NCBI GenBank assembly: GCA_016712265.1
Contig: JADJRJ010000030.1
Span: 930,001 to 994,000, forward strand
Length of the DNA stretch: 64,000 nucleotides
DNA from: Gemmatimonadota bacterium
Lineage (GTDB): Bacteria; Gemmatimonadota; Gemmatimonadetes; Gemmatimonadales; Gemmatimonadaceae
Direction: 5' to 3'
Shown here in pieces: positions 23,902 to 31,448 of the stretch. Position 1 is the stretch's first letter. Every line of letters starts with the position of its first letter. The translations under genes and the position numbers were made by a program. The notes beneath the pieces were generated by a model. It searched no databases. It was given only the letters and a program-made list of their open reading frames with translations, and had not been told where the DNA came from.

Positions 23902-25317
23902 GTGCTACTCAAGCGATTTTACCACGAGGGGCTCGCGCAGGCGAGTTACCTGCTGGGGTGCCAGAGGACCGGCGAGGCGATCGTCATCGACCCGAACCGC
24001 GATCCCGCCCCATACCTGGCCGCCGCCGCCGCCGAGGGAATGCGGATCACCCAGGTCACGGAGACGCACATCCACGCCGATTACCTGTCGGGGAGCCGCG
24101 AGTTGGCCCATGCGGCAGGGGCCCGGTTGCTCCTGAGCGCCATGGGAACCGCCGACTGGCAGTACGCCTTTGCCGCCGCGGACGGCGCCCGCCTGCTTCG
24201 CCACGGGGACGAAATCCGCGTGGGGAACCTGCGCCTGGACGTGGTGCACACCCCCGGGCACACGCCGGAGCACATCGTGTTCGTGTGCACGGATACGCCA
24301 GCGAGTGCGCACCCGGTGGGGGTCTTCTCCGGCGACTTCCTCTTCGTCGGTGACGTCGGCCGCCCCGACCTGCTGGAGCGCGCGGCCAACGTCGCCGGCA
24401 CCATGCGCGCGGGAGCGGCGCAGCTCTTCGACTCCATCCAGGCGTTTACGGCAACGTATCCGGACTTCCTGCAAGTCTGGCCCGGACACGGGTCGGGATC
24501 GGCGTGCGGAAAGGCGTTAGGCGCCGTCCCATCCACCACACTCGGGTATGAAAAGGTGGCCAACTGGGCGCTGCGCCACTCGGATCGCGCAGCGTTCATC
24601 GAGGCGGTGCTGCACGGACAGCCGGACCCGCCACGCTACTTCGCCATGATGAAGCGGCTCAACAAGGAAGGGCCGCGCATCCTCGGCGCGCGGCCGCTCC
24701 CCCTGCCACGTCCCGCGTCGGCGTTGCATGCGGCCTTGGCCAGCGGACATCGCGTCATCGACATCCGGCCCGCGGCCGCGTACGCCGAACGGCACGTTCG
24801 CGGCACCATCAACATCCCGTTCAACACGTCGTTCGTCACCTGGGCGGGGTGGTTGGTGCCGTACGACCAGCCGTTCCACCTCCTCACCGACGGCGGGGAC
24901 GCCAGCGCACAGTCCGCCGTCGCCGAACTGGCGATGATCGGGCTCGACGACTGCTCTGGATGGTTTGGTCAGGACGCCCTCGCGGCGGCGACCGCGACCA
25001 TTCCGCAGGTGGACGCATCCGCCCTGCATGCCAGTACCGGCGCGCAGGTCGTGGACGTTCGCGCGGTGGATGAATACGAGGTCGGACACCTCGCCGGGGC
25101 CACGCACATCCCGCTCGGCCGACTGGAAGCGCGGCTTGGGGAGCTGGATGCCGCACGTCCGGTCGTGCTCCAGTGCCAGGGCGGCGGGCGGTCGTCCATT
25201 GCTGCGAGCCTCCTCGAAGCCCGCGGTTTCACCAACGTCGCGAACCTGGCCGGTGGCTACACCGCGTGGGTCGCTGCGGGCCTCCCCGTCGAAAGCGTGC
25301 CAGGGATCCATGCCTGA
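23902..25317 (+). CDS. Metallo-beta-lactamase fold / double rhodanese protein (persulfide dioxygenase-like)
   Basis: 471 aa from a GTG at 23902 with a GGGAGGGGG stretch just upstream; the longer in-frame extension antisense to the S9 gene is not credible. Domain 1 (1-245) is an ETHE1-like MBL fold: THIHADYLSG (H56, H58, D60), HTPGHTPEH (H116, H120), VFSGDFLFVGDVGRPDL (D145) and VWPGHGSGSACGKA (H196). Rhodanese 1 (about 275-365) lacks a catalytic Cys. Rhodanese 2 (about 370-470) has VVLQCQGGGRSS with Cys425. It likely oxidises glutathione or other persulfides and transfers sulfur. CGTTAGGC at 24515 encodes Ala-Leu-Gly. Overlaps the DUF502 gene by 8 nt. Confidence 0.9.
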   Translation: MLLKRFYHEGLAQASYLLGCQRTGEAIVIDPNRDPAPYLAAAAAEGMRITQVTETHIHADYLSGSRELAHAAGARLLLSAMGTADWQYAFAAADGARLLRHGDEIRVGNLRLDVVHTPGHTPEHIVFVCTDTPASAHPVGVFSGDFLFVGDVGRPDLLERAANVAGTMRAGAAQLFDSIQAFTATYPDFLQVWPGHGSGSACGKALGAVPSTTLGYEKVANWALRHSDRAAFIEAVLHGQPDPPRYFAMMKRLNKEGPRILGARPLPLPRPASALHAALASGHRVIDIRPAAAYAERHVRGTINIPFNTSFVTWAGWLVPYDQPFHLLTDGGDASAQSAVAELAMIGLDDCSGWFGQDALAAATATIPQVDASALHASTGAQVVDVRAVDEYEVGHLAGATHIPLGRLEARLGELDAARPVVLQCQGGGRSSIAASLLEARGFTNVANLAGGYTAWVAAGLPVESVPGIHA

Positions 25318-25930
25318 TCCCGGCCAACGGCCCGCCGGACGTCCCGTGTCCCGGACGCGCAGCGCGGGTCGACGACTCGTCGGCTACTTCTTCCGCGGGT
25401 TGGTGTTCCTCACCCCGGTCGCCATCACGTTGTATGTGGTGGTGCTCGTCCTGCGCACCGTCGACGGGTGGCTGGGCCTCCCGGTCCCCGGCGCCGGTTT
25501 CGTGGTCACCGTCGCGCTCGTCACGCTGTTCGGGTTCCTGGCCTCGGGGTTCATCACTCGAAGCCTCGTCGCCGCGCTCGACGACGTGATGGAGCGCCTC
25601 CCCTTCGTCCGGTTGCTCTACTCGTCCATCCGGGACTTTGTGAACGCCTTCGTCGGGGAGAAGCGGCGGTTCGACAAGCCGGTTGTCGTGAAGCTCTTCG
25701 ACAACAGCTCCGCCCACGCCCTCGGGTTCGTCACGCAGGAATCGCTGGAGCAGCTCGGATTGGCGGAATGGATCAGCGTGTACATGCCCCACTCATACAA
25801 CTTCTCGGGCCAGATGTACGTGTTTCCGCGGGAGTCCGTCCGGCGCCTGGAGGCGTCCAGTTCCGATGTGATGGCCTTTGTGGTTTCGGGGGGCGTCACC
25901 GAGGTCCCGCAAGTTGACCCCAAATCGTGA
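25310..25930 (+). CDS. DUF502 family membrane protein
   Basis: 206 aa from the ATG at 25310, inside the last codons of the rhodanese gene. A basic N-terminus (RTRSAGRRLVGYF) precedes two membrane helices (about 27-47 LVFLTPVAITLYVVVLVL and 57-78 VVTVALVTLFGFLASGF). A conserved cytosolic part has PFVRLLYSSIRDFVNAF, VVVKLFDNSSAHALGFVT and the C-terminal VSGGVTEVP, the family signature. The function of DUF502 is not established. Coupling to the sulfur-handling protein suggests a shared role or simple co-transcription. Confidence 0.88.
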   Translation: MPDPGQRPAGRPVSRTRSAGRRLVGYFFRGLVFLTPVAITLYVVVLVLRTVDGWLGLPVPGAGFVVTVALVTLFGFLASGFITRSLVAALDDVMERLPFVRLLYSSIRDFVNAFVGEKRRFDKPVVVKLFDNSSAHALGFVTQESLEQLGLAEWISVYMPHSYNFSGQMYVFPRESVRRLEASSSDVMAFVVSGGVTEVPQVDPKS

Positions 25931-26002
25931 CGTGCCCACCCCGCGCCCGTGAGGGGAAACGACCAGGTCCTGCGCAATAGGGTGAGCATCCCAGGAGGTA
26001 TC

Positions 26003-26902
26003 ATGTCCCGCGTACACCGTCCCCGACTGGTCGCCACCTGTGCGTGCGTGATCGCCGCCGCCTGCGGCGGCAAGTCACCCACCAATCCGCCGAACCCGGG
26101 AGGGAACTCCGGGCTGACGGCGACCATCGATGGCACCGCGTTCGCCGCCCCTGCCGGAACCGCGACGGCAATCGGGGCGCCCAACGGTACCTTCAGTCTG
26201 GCCGGTGGAAGCGCCGCGGGGACCGGGCTGGCCATCAACGCCTTCAATGTCGGAGGACCCGGCACTTACCCGATCGGCGTTGGCCCCACGGTGCCGGGGG
26301 CGATCGCGTCCGTCACCGCGTCGGGAGGTGCCTGGAGTACCGCACTCTCCGGGAACGCCGGGACGATCAGCTTCACGACGGTCTCCGCCACGCGGATCGT
26401 CGGCACCTTTTCGTTCGTCGCCACGTCGGTCACGAACGCCACGGGTACACGCACAGTCACCAATGGAGCGTTTGACCTGCCCGTGACGTCGGCGGGCACC
26501 ATCGCGCTCGCCCCGAATGCGGGGAGCAAGTTCACCGGAACGATCAACGGGACGGCTTGGAACGCCGCGACGATCGTGATGGGATCGCGACCGACCTCCG
26601 GCACCCTCGGCCTGATCCTGTCGAACACCAGCTACAACCTGGTCCTCACGCTCGCCGGTTTTTCCGGTCCCGGCTCGTATGCGCTGGGAGGTGGCCTGCA
26701 GCGGACCCTCCTGGCGACTCAGCTCGGCCCCAACACCAACTGGGGCGGCCCTGGTGCGGCAAGCACGGGATCGTTTGTTGTTTCGAGTGTGACGGCGTCC
26801 CGCGTCGTGGGCACGTTCGACGTCAGCCTGCCCCCCAGTACGCTCAACCCTGGCACGGGCACGCTGCGCCTGGTCGGCACCTTCGACGTGGGCATTCCCT
26901 GA
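26003..26902 (+). CDS. Putative lipoprotein with two tandem related beta domains
   Basis: 299 aa from the ATG at 26003, which has an ideal AGGAGGT 6 nt upstream. The lipoprotein signal ends CVIAAACGGK (Cys21). The mature part is an internal duplication: residues about 37-163 and 175-299 share GTAFAA/GTAWNA, GPGTYPIGVGP/GPGSYALGGG, VSATRIVGTFSF/VTASRVVGTFDV and a closing FDLPV/FDVGI. Rich in Gly, Thr and Ser and predicted all-beta. It resembles the DUF6252-like secreted sandwich proteins found in Bacteroidota and Gemmatimonadota. Function unknown. Cleanly separated from DUF502 by 72 nt. Confidence 0.75.
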   Translation: MSRVHRPRLVATCACVIAAACGGKSPTNPPNPGGNSGLTATIDGTAFAAPAGTATAIGAPNGTFSLAGGSAAGTGLAINAFNVGGPGTYPIGVGPTVPGAIASVTASGGAWSTALSGNAGTISFTTVSATRIVGTFSFVATSVTNATGTRTVTNGAFDLPVTSAGTIALAPNAGSKFTGTINGTAWNAATIVMGSRPTSGTLGLILSNTSYNLVLTLAGFSGPGSYALGGGLQRTLLATQLGPNTNWGGPGAASTGSFVVSSVTASRVVGTFDVSLPPSTLNPGTGTLRLVGTFDVGIP

Positions 26903-26942
26903 TGGCGGTTGCGCGGGCCGGACGCCGCGCGCACGTTGCGGG

Positions 26943-28229
26943 ATGCGTCGAATTCTCCTGGCCTCGTGCCTGACCCTGACCGGAGTGACGGCCGCCGCCC
27001 AGTCGGCCGCCCCGGAGATCCTGCTTCGCCCGGCCCGCGTATGGGACGGACTTCGAGATGCCCCTGTTGAGGGACTGGTCGTGCTGGTGCGCGGCGACCG
27101 CATTGCCGCCGTGGGGACACCGGCCGAGGTGCGGGCCGCAGCCGGCGCACGGACGATCGAACTTCCCGGACTGACGCTGTTTCCCGGGATGATCGAGGCC
27201 CATGCCCATGTGCTCCTGCATCCCTACAACGAGGCAACATGGGATGAACAGGTCCTGAAGGAGTCCACCGCGCTCCGGGTGGCCCGCGCCACCGTGCACG
27301 TGCGGAATACGTTGATGGCGGGATTCACGACCATTCGCGACCTCGGCACGGAAGGCGCCGGATGGGCGGACGTGGGCGTGAAGCAGGCCATTGAACGGAA
27401 GGTGATCCCGGGCCCTCGCATGCTGGTCACCACCAAGGCCATTGTCGGGCGCGGCAGCTATGGCCCCAAAGGGTTCTCGACGGAGGTCGACGTGTTGCAG
27501 GGCGCCGTGGAAGTGGGCAACACGGAGGAACTCGTCGCCGAGGTGCGCAACCAGATCGGGCACGGCGCCGACTGGATCAAGATCTACGCGGATTATCGGT
27601 GGGGGCCCAACAACGACGCCCGACCCGCGTTCACCGAGGCCGAGCTGCGTGCCGCGGTCGAGATCGCCGCGTCCAGCGGACGACATGTCGTGGCGCATAG
27701 CTCCTCGGCGGAGGGAATGCGCCGCGCCATCCTGGCTGGGGTGACAAACATCGAACACGGAGACGGCGGCACACCGGAAGTCTTCGCCCTGATGGCCGCT
27801 CGTGGTGTTGCCCTTTGCCCGACTCTCGCGGCCGGTGACGCCACCTCGCAGTATGCCGGCTGGAAGAAGGGTGTCGATGCCGAACCCGCGCGCATCAAGG
27901 CAAAGCGCGCGAGTTTCGCGGCTGCGCGCGCCGCCGGCGTGACGATCTGCAACGGAAGTGATGTCGGGGTGTTCACGCATGGCGACAACGCGCGAGAACT
28001 CGAACTACTGGTGGACTACGGCATGCCCCCCCTGCAGGCCATGAAGGCTGCCACCAGCACGACGGCGCGTGTCCTTCAGATGGCGGATCGGATCGGTGCC
28101 GTGCAGCCCGGGTTGTTCGCCGACCTCGTCGCGACGGATGGGGACCCCACCCGGGACATCGGGGCAACGCGCCGCGTGCGGTTTGTCATGAAGGCCGGCG
28201 AGGTCTTTCGGCAGGATACCGGGCGCTAG
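26943..28229 (+). CDS. Secreted amidohydrolase (imidazolonepropionase/prolidase-like)
   Basis: 428 aa with a signal peptide (MRRILLASCLTLTGVTAAAQ). Composite-domain start RPARVWDGLRD, then metal ligands FPGMIEAHAHVLL (H87, H89), WIKIYAD (likely metal-bridging Lys), VVAHSSSAEG and NIEHGDGG (His ligands), and ICNGSDVGV (Asp). Ends IGAVQPGLFADLVATDGDPTRDI, the normal amidohydrolase closure. Family members hydrolyse Xaa-Pro dipeptides or cyclic amides in the periplasm. First gene of a four-gene plus-strand operon ending at 30585. Confidence 0.88.
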   Translation: MRRILLASCLTLTGVTAAAQSAAPEILLRPARVWDGLRDAPVEGLVVLVRGDRIAAVGTPAEVRAAAGARTIELPGLTLFPGMIEAHAHVLLHPYNEATWDEQVLKESTALRVARATVHVRNTLMAGFTTIRDLGTEGAGWADVGVKQAIERKVIPGPRMLVTTKAIVGRGSYGPKGFSTEVDVLQGAVEVGNTEELVAEVRNQIGHGADWIKIYADYRWGPNNDARPAFTEAELRAAVEIAASSGRHVVAHSSSAEGMRRAILAGVTNIEHGDGGTPEVFALMAARGVALCPTLAAGDATSQYAGWKKGVDAEPARIKAKRASFAAARAAGVTICNGSDVGVFTHGDNARELELLVDYGMPPLQAMKAATSTTARVLQMADRIGAVQPGLFADLVATDGDPTRDIGATRRVRFVMKAGEVFRQDTGR

Positions 28230-28253
28230 ATTCCCTTCCCCACGGCCCCACTT

Positions 28254-29474
28254 ATGTCCCGACGACTCCGCCGCTTCGCCTTGGTCCTCGTCGCCGGCTG
28301 CGCCGGCAGCGAAGAGCCCACTCCCACCGCAGGGTTCACGGCGATGGCAACGCCAAGCGGCCCTCGCGCCGCCGAGCCGTATCTCGCGGTCGATCCCCAA
28401 GGGGTGGTCCACATGACCTGGATCGAACGCACCGGTGACAGTACCGCAGCGGTGAAGTATGCGCACCTGCGCGATTCCACCTGGTCACCGCCGGCGACGA
28501 TCGTGGAGCGGAGGGACCTGTTCGTGAACTGGGCGGATTTCCCCGCGGTGGCGATCGCGCCGTCCGGCGGGCTCGTGGTCCACTGGCTCCAGCGCAGTGG
28601 CGCAGGGACGTATGCCTATGACATTCGCGTGGCTCGGTCGACCGATGAGGGGAAGAGCTGGACCGCGCCCCAGGTGCTCCACCGCGACGGCCGCCAGGCC
28701 GAACACGGCTTTCTGACTTTCTGGCCGGGCGGCGGTGACACCGTCCATGCCGCGTGGCTCGACGGCCGCCACATGAATGCAGGCGATGGCCACGGCAAGG
28801 GGGCGATGACGGTCCAGTCGACCAGCATCGCGGGTGACGGTTCGTTAGGCGCCGAGCTTGCGCTGGACATGCGCAATTGTGAGTGCTGCCAGGTGAACAG
28901 CGCGCTCACTGCGCGTGGACCCGTCGTGGTCTATCGGGATCGCTCTGAGGATGAGGTGCGCGACATCGCGATCGTGCGGCAGGTGAACGGAACCTGGTCC
29001 CCACCGGCGAAAGTGCACGAAGACGGTTGGCAGATTGCGGCCTGTCCGGTGAACGGTCCGGCGATAGCCGCGAGCGGCGACACCGTCGTGGTCGCCTGGT
29101 TCACGGGCGCTCGCGATACGGCCCATGTGAAGGTGGCCTGGTCGCTGGATGCCGGCGCAACCTTCGGCGCCGCCACCGTCGTGGACGGCGGCAATCCGGC
29201 CGGGCGCGTGGACGTTGAGCTGCTGCCGGACGGCAGTGCGGCGATTTCCTGGTTGGAGCGGGTTCCACCAGAAGCGGCCGAAGTCCGGGTGCGACGAGCC
29301 CGGCGCGATGGCACCCTGGGGACGCCAATGACCGTGGCGACCACCACGGGGGCGCGCGCCAGCGGATTCCCGAAACTCGTCCAGCGCGGAACGGAGTTCG
29401 TGGCCGCATGGACGGTCCCTGGCGACACGGCCCGGATTCTCATGGGCAGGATGCCCGCCAAGGCGCTCCCATGA
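28254..29474 (+). CDS. Sialidase-like (BNR-repeat) propeller lipoprotein
   Basis: 406 aa. The lipoprotein signal ends LVLVAGCAGS (Cys16). Asp-box-like BNR repeats are seen: ARSTDEGKSWTAPQVL and AWSLDAGATFGAATVV, with propeller strands AAEPYLAVDPQGVVHMTWIE. A CECC cluster (MRNCECCQVNSALT near residue 210) and a later AACPVNGP could bind a metal or form disulfides, as in proteins that handle copper or haem. The true sialidase Arg triad is not evident, so a binding role is more likely than glycosidase activity. TlpA follows with an ATGA overlap, suggesting redox partnership with those cysteines. Confidence 0.75.
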   Translation: MSRRLRRFALVLVAGCAGSEEPTPTAGFTAMATPSGPRAAEPYLAVDPQGVVHMTWIERTGDSTAAVKYAHLRDSTWSPPATIVERRDLFVNWADFPAVAIAPSGGLVVHWLQRSGAGTYAYDIRVARSTDEGKSWTAPQVLHRDGRQAEHGFLTFWPGGGDTVHAAWLDGRHMNAGDGHGKGAMTVQSTSIAGDGSLGAELALDMRNCECCQVNSALTARGPVVVYRDRSEDEVRDIAIVRQVNGTWSPPAKVHEDGWQIAACPVNGPAIAASGDTVVVAWFTGARDTAHVKVAWSLDAGATFGAATVVDGGNPAGRVDVELLPDGSAAISWLERVPPEAAEVRVRRARRDGTLGTPMTVATTTGARASGFPKLVQRGTEFVAAWTVPGDTARILMGRMPAKALP

Positions 29475-29974
29475 GGCGCGCGGTTGCCGCTGTCGCGGTG
29501 GCCATCGTCGCCTGCCGGCCCGAGCCCGGTACCCTCGTCGGCGACGTAGCACCGCCCTACGCCGCGACCACCCTCTCGGGTGACTCGGTCTCGACCACTG
29601 CGCTCAAGGGCAAGGTGGTCTTGCTGAACGTATGGGCCACGTGGTGCGCCCCATGCCGCGAAGAAATCCCCTACCTCCAGTCCCTGCACGAACAACATGC
29701 CGCCAGTGGACTCGAGCTCGTGGGCGTCTCTGTAGATACCCAGGGGGAGGATGAGACGATTCGCGGGTTCATGAGGGATTTCGGAATGACGTACCCTGTG
29801 TGGCGTGACCCCGATGAGCGCGTCCAGACGCTGTTTCAGGCGCTGGGCGTGCCCTCGTCGTATCTCATCGACCGCGCGGGCGTGATTCGGTGGCGCCGGC
29901 TCGGGATTATCCGACAGAACGACAGCACCTTCACGCAAGCGCTTCAGGCCGCCCTCACGGCTCCCCCCGGATGA
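29471..29974 (+). CDS. TlpA/ResA-type thioredoxin-like lipoprotein
   Basis: 167 aa from the ATG at 29471, overlapping the upstream stop. The signal ends VAVAIVACRP (lipid Cys15). The thioredoxin fold has VVLLNVWATWCAPCREEIPYL with redox Cys59 and Cys62, the GVSVDTQGEDE insertion typical of TlpA/AhpC-TSA, and the cis-Pro segment GVPSSYLIDRAGVIRWRRLG. It reduces disulfides in exported proteins, possibly the Cys-rich BNR lipoprotein just upstream or cytochromes. Overlaps the DJ-1 gene by 4 nt. Confidence 0.92.
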   Translation: MRRAVAAVAVAIVACRPEPGTLVGDVAPPYAATTLSGDSVSTTALKGKVVLLNVWATWCAPCREEIPYLQSLHEQHAASGLELVGVSVDTQGEDETIRGFMRDFGMTYPVWRDPDERVQTLFQALGVPSSYLIDRAGVIRWRRLGIIRQNDSTFTQALQAALTAPPG

Positions 29975-30585
29975 CGCGGACGGTTGGGATCCTCATCTTC
30001 GACGAGGTGGAGGTGCTGGACTTCGCCGGACCGTTCGAGGTCTTCTCCGTCTCTGGTCGCCGGCACCAACTGGACCTGTTTCGGGTGGTGACCGTAAGCG
30101 AACGGGGCCAGCCAATCGCGGCCCGCAACGGGCTGCTCGTCATGCCGACGCACTCCTTTGCGAACTGCCCCGCGCTCGACCTGGTGCTGGTGCCCGGAGG
30201 CTTTGGAACGCGCCGGGAAATGAAGAACGCCGTCGTGCTGGAGTGGGTGCGAGCCGCTGCCAAGCGCGCCGAAGCCGTCCTCTCCGTGTGCACGGGGTCG
30301 TTGGTGCTTGGCTCCGCCGGGCTGCTCGATGGCCTGCACGCCACCACGCACTTCCTGGCCTTCGATGAATTGCGCGCCGTGGCACCGCGCGCGACGATCC
30401 ACGAAAGTGCACGCTATGTGGACAACGGTCAGGTCGTCTGCTCCGCCGGAGTCAGCGCGGGGATCGACATGTCACTACACGTGATCCGGCGTCTTCACGG
30501 AGATGATCTCGCGCGCGAGGCGGCGCGGTATATGGAATACGAGGGTCGCTGGGACTCCAATGAGCGGGTGGTCCTCGCTTCTTGA
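29971..30585 (+). CDS. DJ-1/PfpI family protein (isonitrile hydratase/AraC-N-like)
   Basis: 204 aa from the ATG at 29971 (ATGA overlap with tlpA). The GATase-1-like fold has VGILIFDEVEVLDFAGPFEVFS at the N-terminus, with an acidic residue in place for the active site. VLVPGGFGTRREM follows, then the nucleophile elbow VLSVCTGSLVLG with Cys107, and VVCSAGVSAGIDMSLHVI. This resembles isonitrile hydratase and the ligand domain of AraC-type GlxA regulators, but there is no DNA-binding domain. Cytoplasmic. It ends the operon; a 17-bp hairpin follows at 30620. Confidence 0.9.
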   Translation: MTRTVGILIFDEVEVLDFAGPFEVFSVSGRRHQLDLFRVVTVSERGQPIAARNGLLVMPTHSFANCPALDLVLVPGGFGTRREMKNAVVLEWVRAAAKRAEAVLSVCTGSLVLGSAGLLDGLHATTHFLAFDELRAVAPRATIHESARYVDNGQVVCSAGVSAGIDMSLHVIRRLHGDDLAREAARYMEYEGRWDSNERVVLAS

Positions 30586-30619
30586 GCTGGCCGTACCGCG
30601 CCTAAACCACAGCAATTCC

Positions 30620-30660
30620 GTCGCTTCGGAGATCACACCTAACGTGATCTCCGAAGCGAC
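30620..30660. terminator. Strong bidirectional hairpin with CCTAACG in its loop
   Basis: A perfect 17-bp stem (left arm 30620-30636, right arm 30644-30660) with a 7-nt loop ACCTAAC sits between the convergent DJ-1 and yceI genes. The loop and first right-arm base spell CCTAACG, the over-represented word of this window. Confidence 0.85.
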
Positions 30661-30692
30661 CCCGGTTATTCACCTGGCGTGCTGCTGTGAGG

Positions 30693-31277
30693 TCAGGACT
30701 TCACCGCTTCGATGGTAATGTTGATCTCAACCTCGTCGCCCAGCATGATGCCGCCACCCTCGACCGCACGGTTCCAGGAGACGCCGTAGTCCATCCGGTT
30801 GATCTTGGTTGACGCCTCAAACCCGATACGGTCCTTCCCCTGCGCATCCTTGGTGATCCCGCCGAATGAGCCGCTGAGGGTCACCGGCTTCGTCTTCCCA
30901 CGGATCGTCAACGTTCCCTGGATCGTGATCTCCTCGCCTCGGACCGCGACAGAGGTGCTCTTGAACTCCAGGGTCGGAAAGGAGTCAGCGGCAAAGAAGT
31001 CGTTGGACCGGAGGTGGTTGTCGCGGTTCTCGTTGTTGGTGTCGATCGACTTCGCGTCAATCGAGACATTGACTGATCCTGTCGCCAGGTTCCTTGGATC
31101 AGCCGAGATGCTCCCGGACCACTTGCTGAACGTCCCGCGGACCTTGGTCACATAGTGCCGGATCCGGAAGGTCAGCTCGGAGTGCGCCGCATCAATCGCC
31201 CACGCGCTCGCCTGGGCGCTAAGGGTGGCAGGTGCCTGCACGGCGAGGGCAACGGCGAGGACGAGGATTTTTCGCAT
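30693..31277 (-). CDS. YceI family periplasmic protein
   Basis: 194 aa from the ATG at 31277; longer frames overlap the next gene's antisense. The signal peptide (MRKILVLAVALAVQAPATLSAQA) is followed by the single YceI lipocalin-like domain: WAIDAAHSELTFRIRHYVTKVRGTFSKWSGSI split over that stretch, then NENRDNHLRSNDFFAADSFPTLEFKS, ITIQGTLTIRGKTKPVTL and the closing EINITIEAVKS. YceI proteins bind polyisoprenoids or other long amphiphiles; several are stress-induced. Monocistronic, ended by the 30620 hairpin. The 171-bp upstream region, shared with the VPS10 gene, is AT-richer than the surroundings but holds no promoter I would defend. Confidence 0.93.
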   Translation of the reverse strand: MRKILVLAVALAVQAPATLSAQASAWAIDAAHSELTFRIRHYVTKVRGTFSKWSGSISADPRNLATGSVNVSIDAKSIDTNNENRDNHLRSNDFFAADSFPTLEFKSTSVAVRGEEITIQGTLTIRGKTKPVTLSGSFGGITKDAQGKDRIGFEASTKINRMDYGVSWNRAVEGGGIMLGDEVEINITIEAVKS

Positions 31278-31448
31278 GCGGAGTCTTTGTGGGATAGTAC
31301 GGAGGTAAACATCTTGGCAGTGAGATAAATATCGCCCAATGCCGCGCCTGTCCAGCCCACAATTGGATCTCGGCCGTAGTCCTGCCTTCCGACCCCCTGA
31401 GCCGCGGGGTAGCGTTCGCCCCGCAGTCCTCCCAGACCCTCCTGCTCG

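Noticed and set aside
28254..29474. Catalytic sialidase
   Set aside because: BNR repeats present but no Arg triad or RIP/FRIP motif seen; lipoprotein propeller is the safer call.
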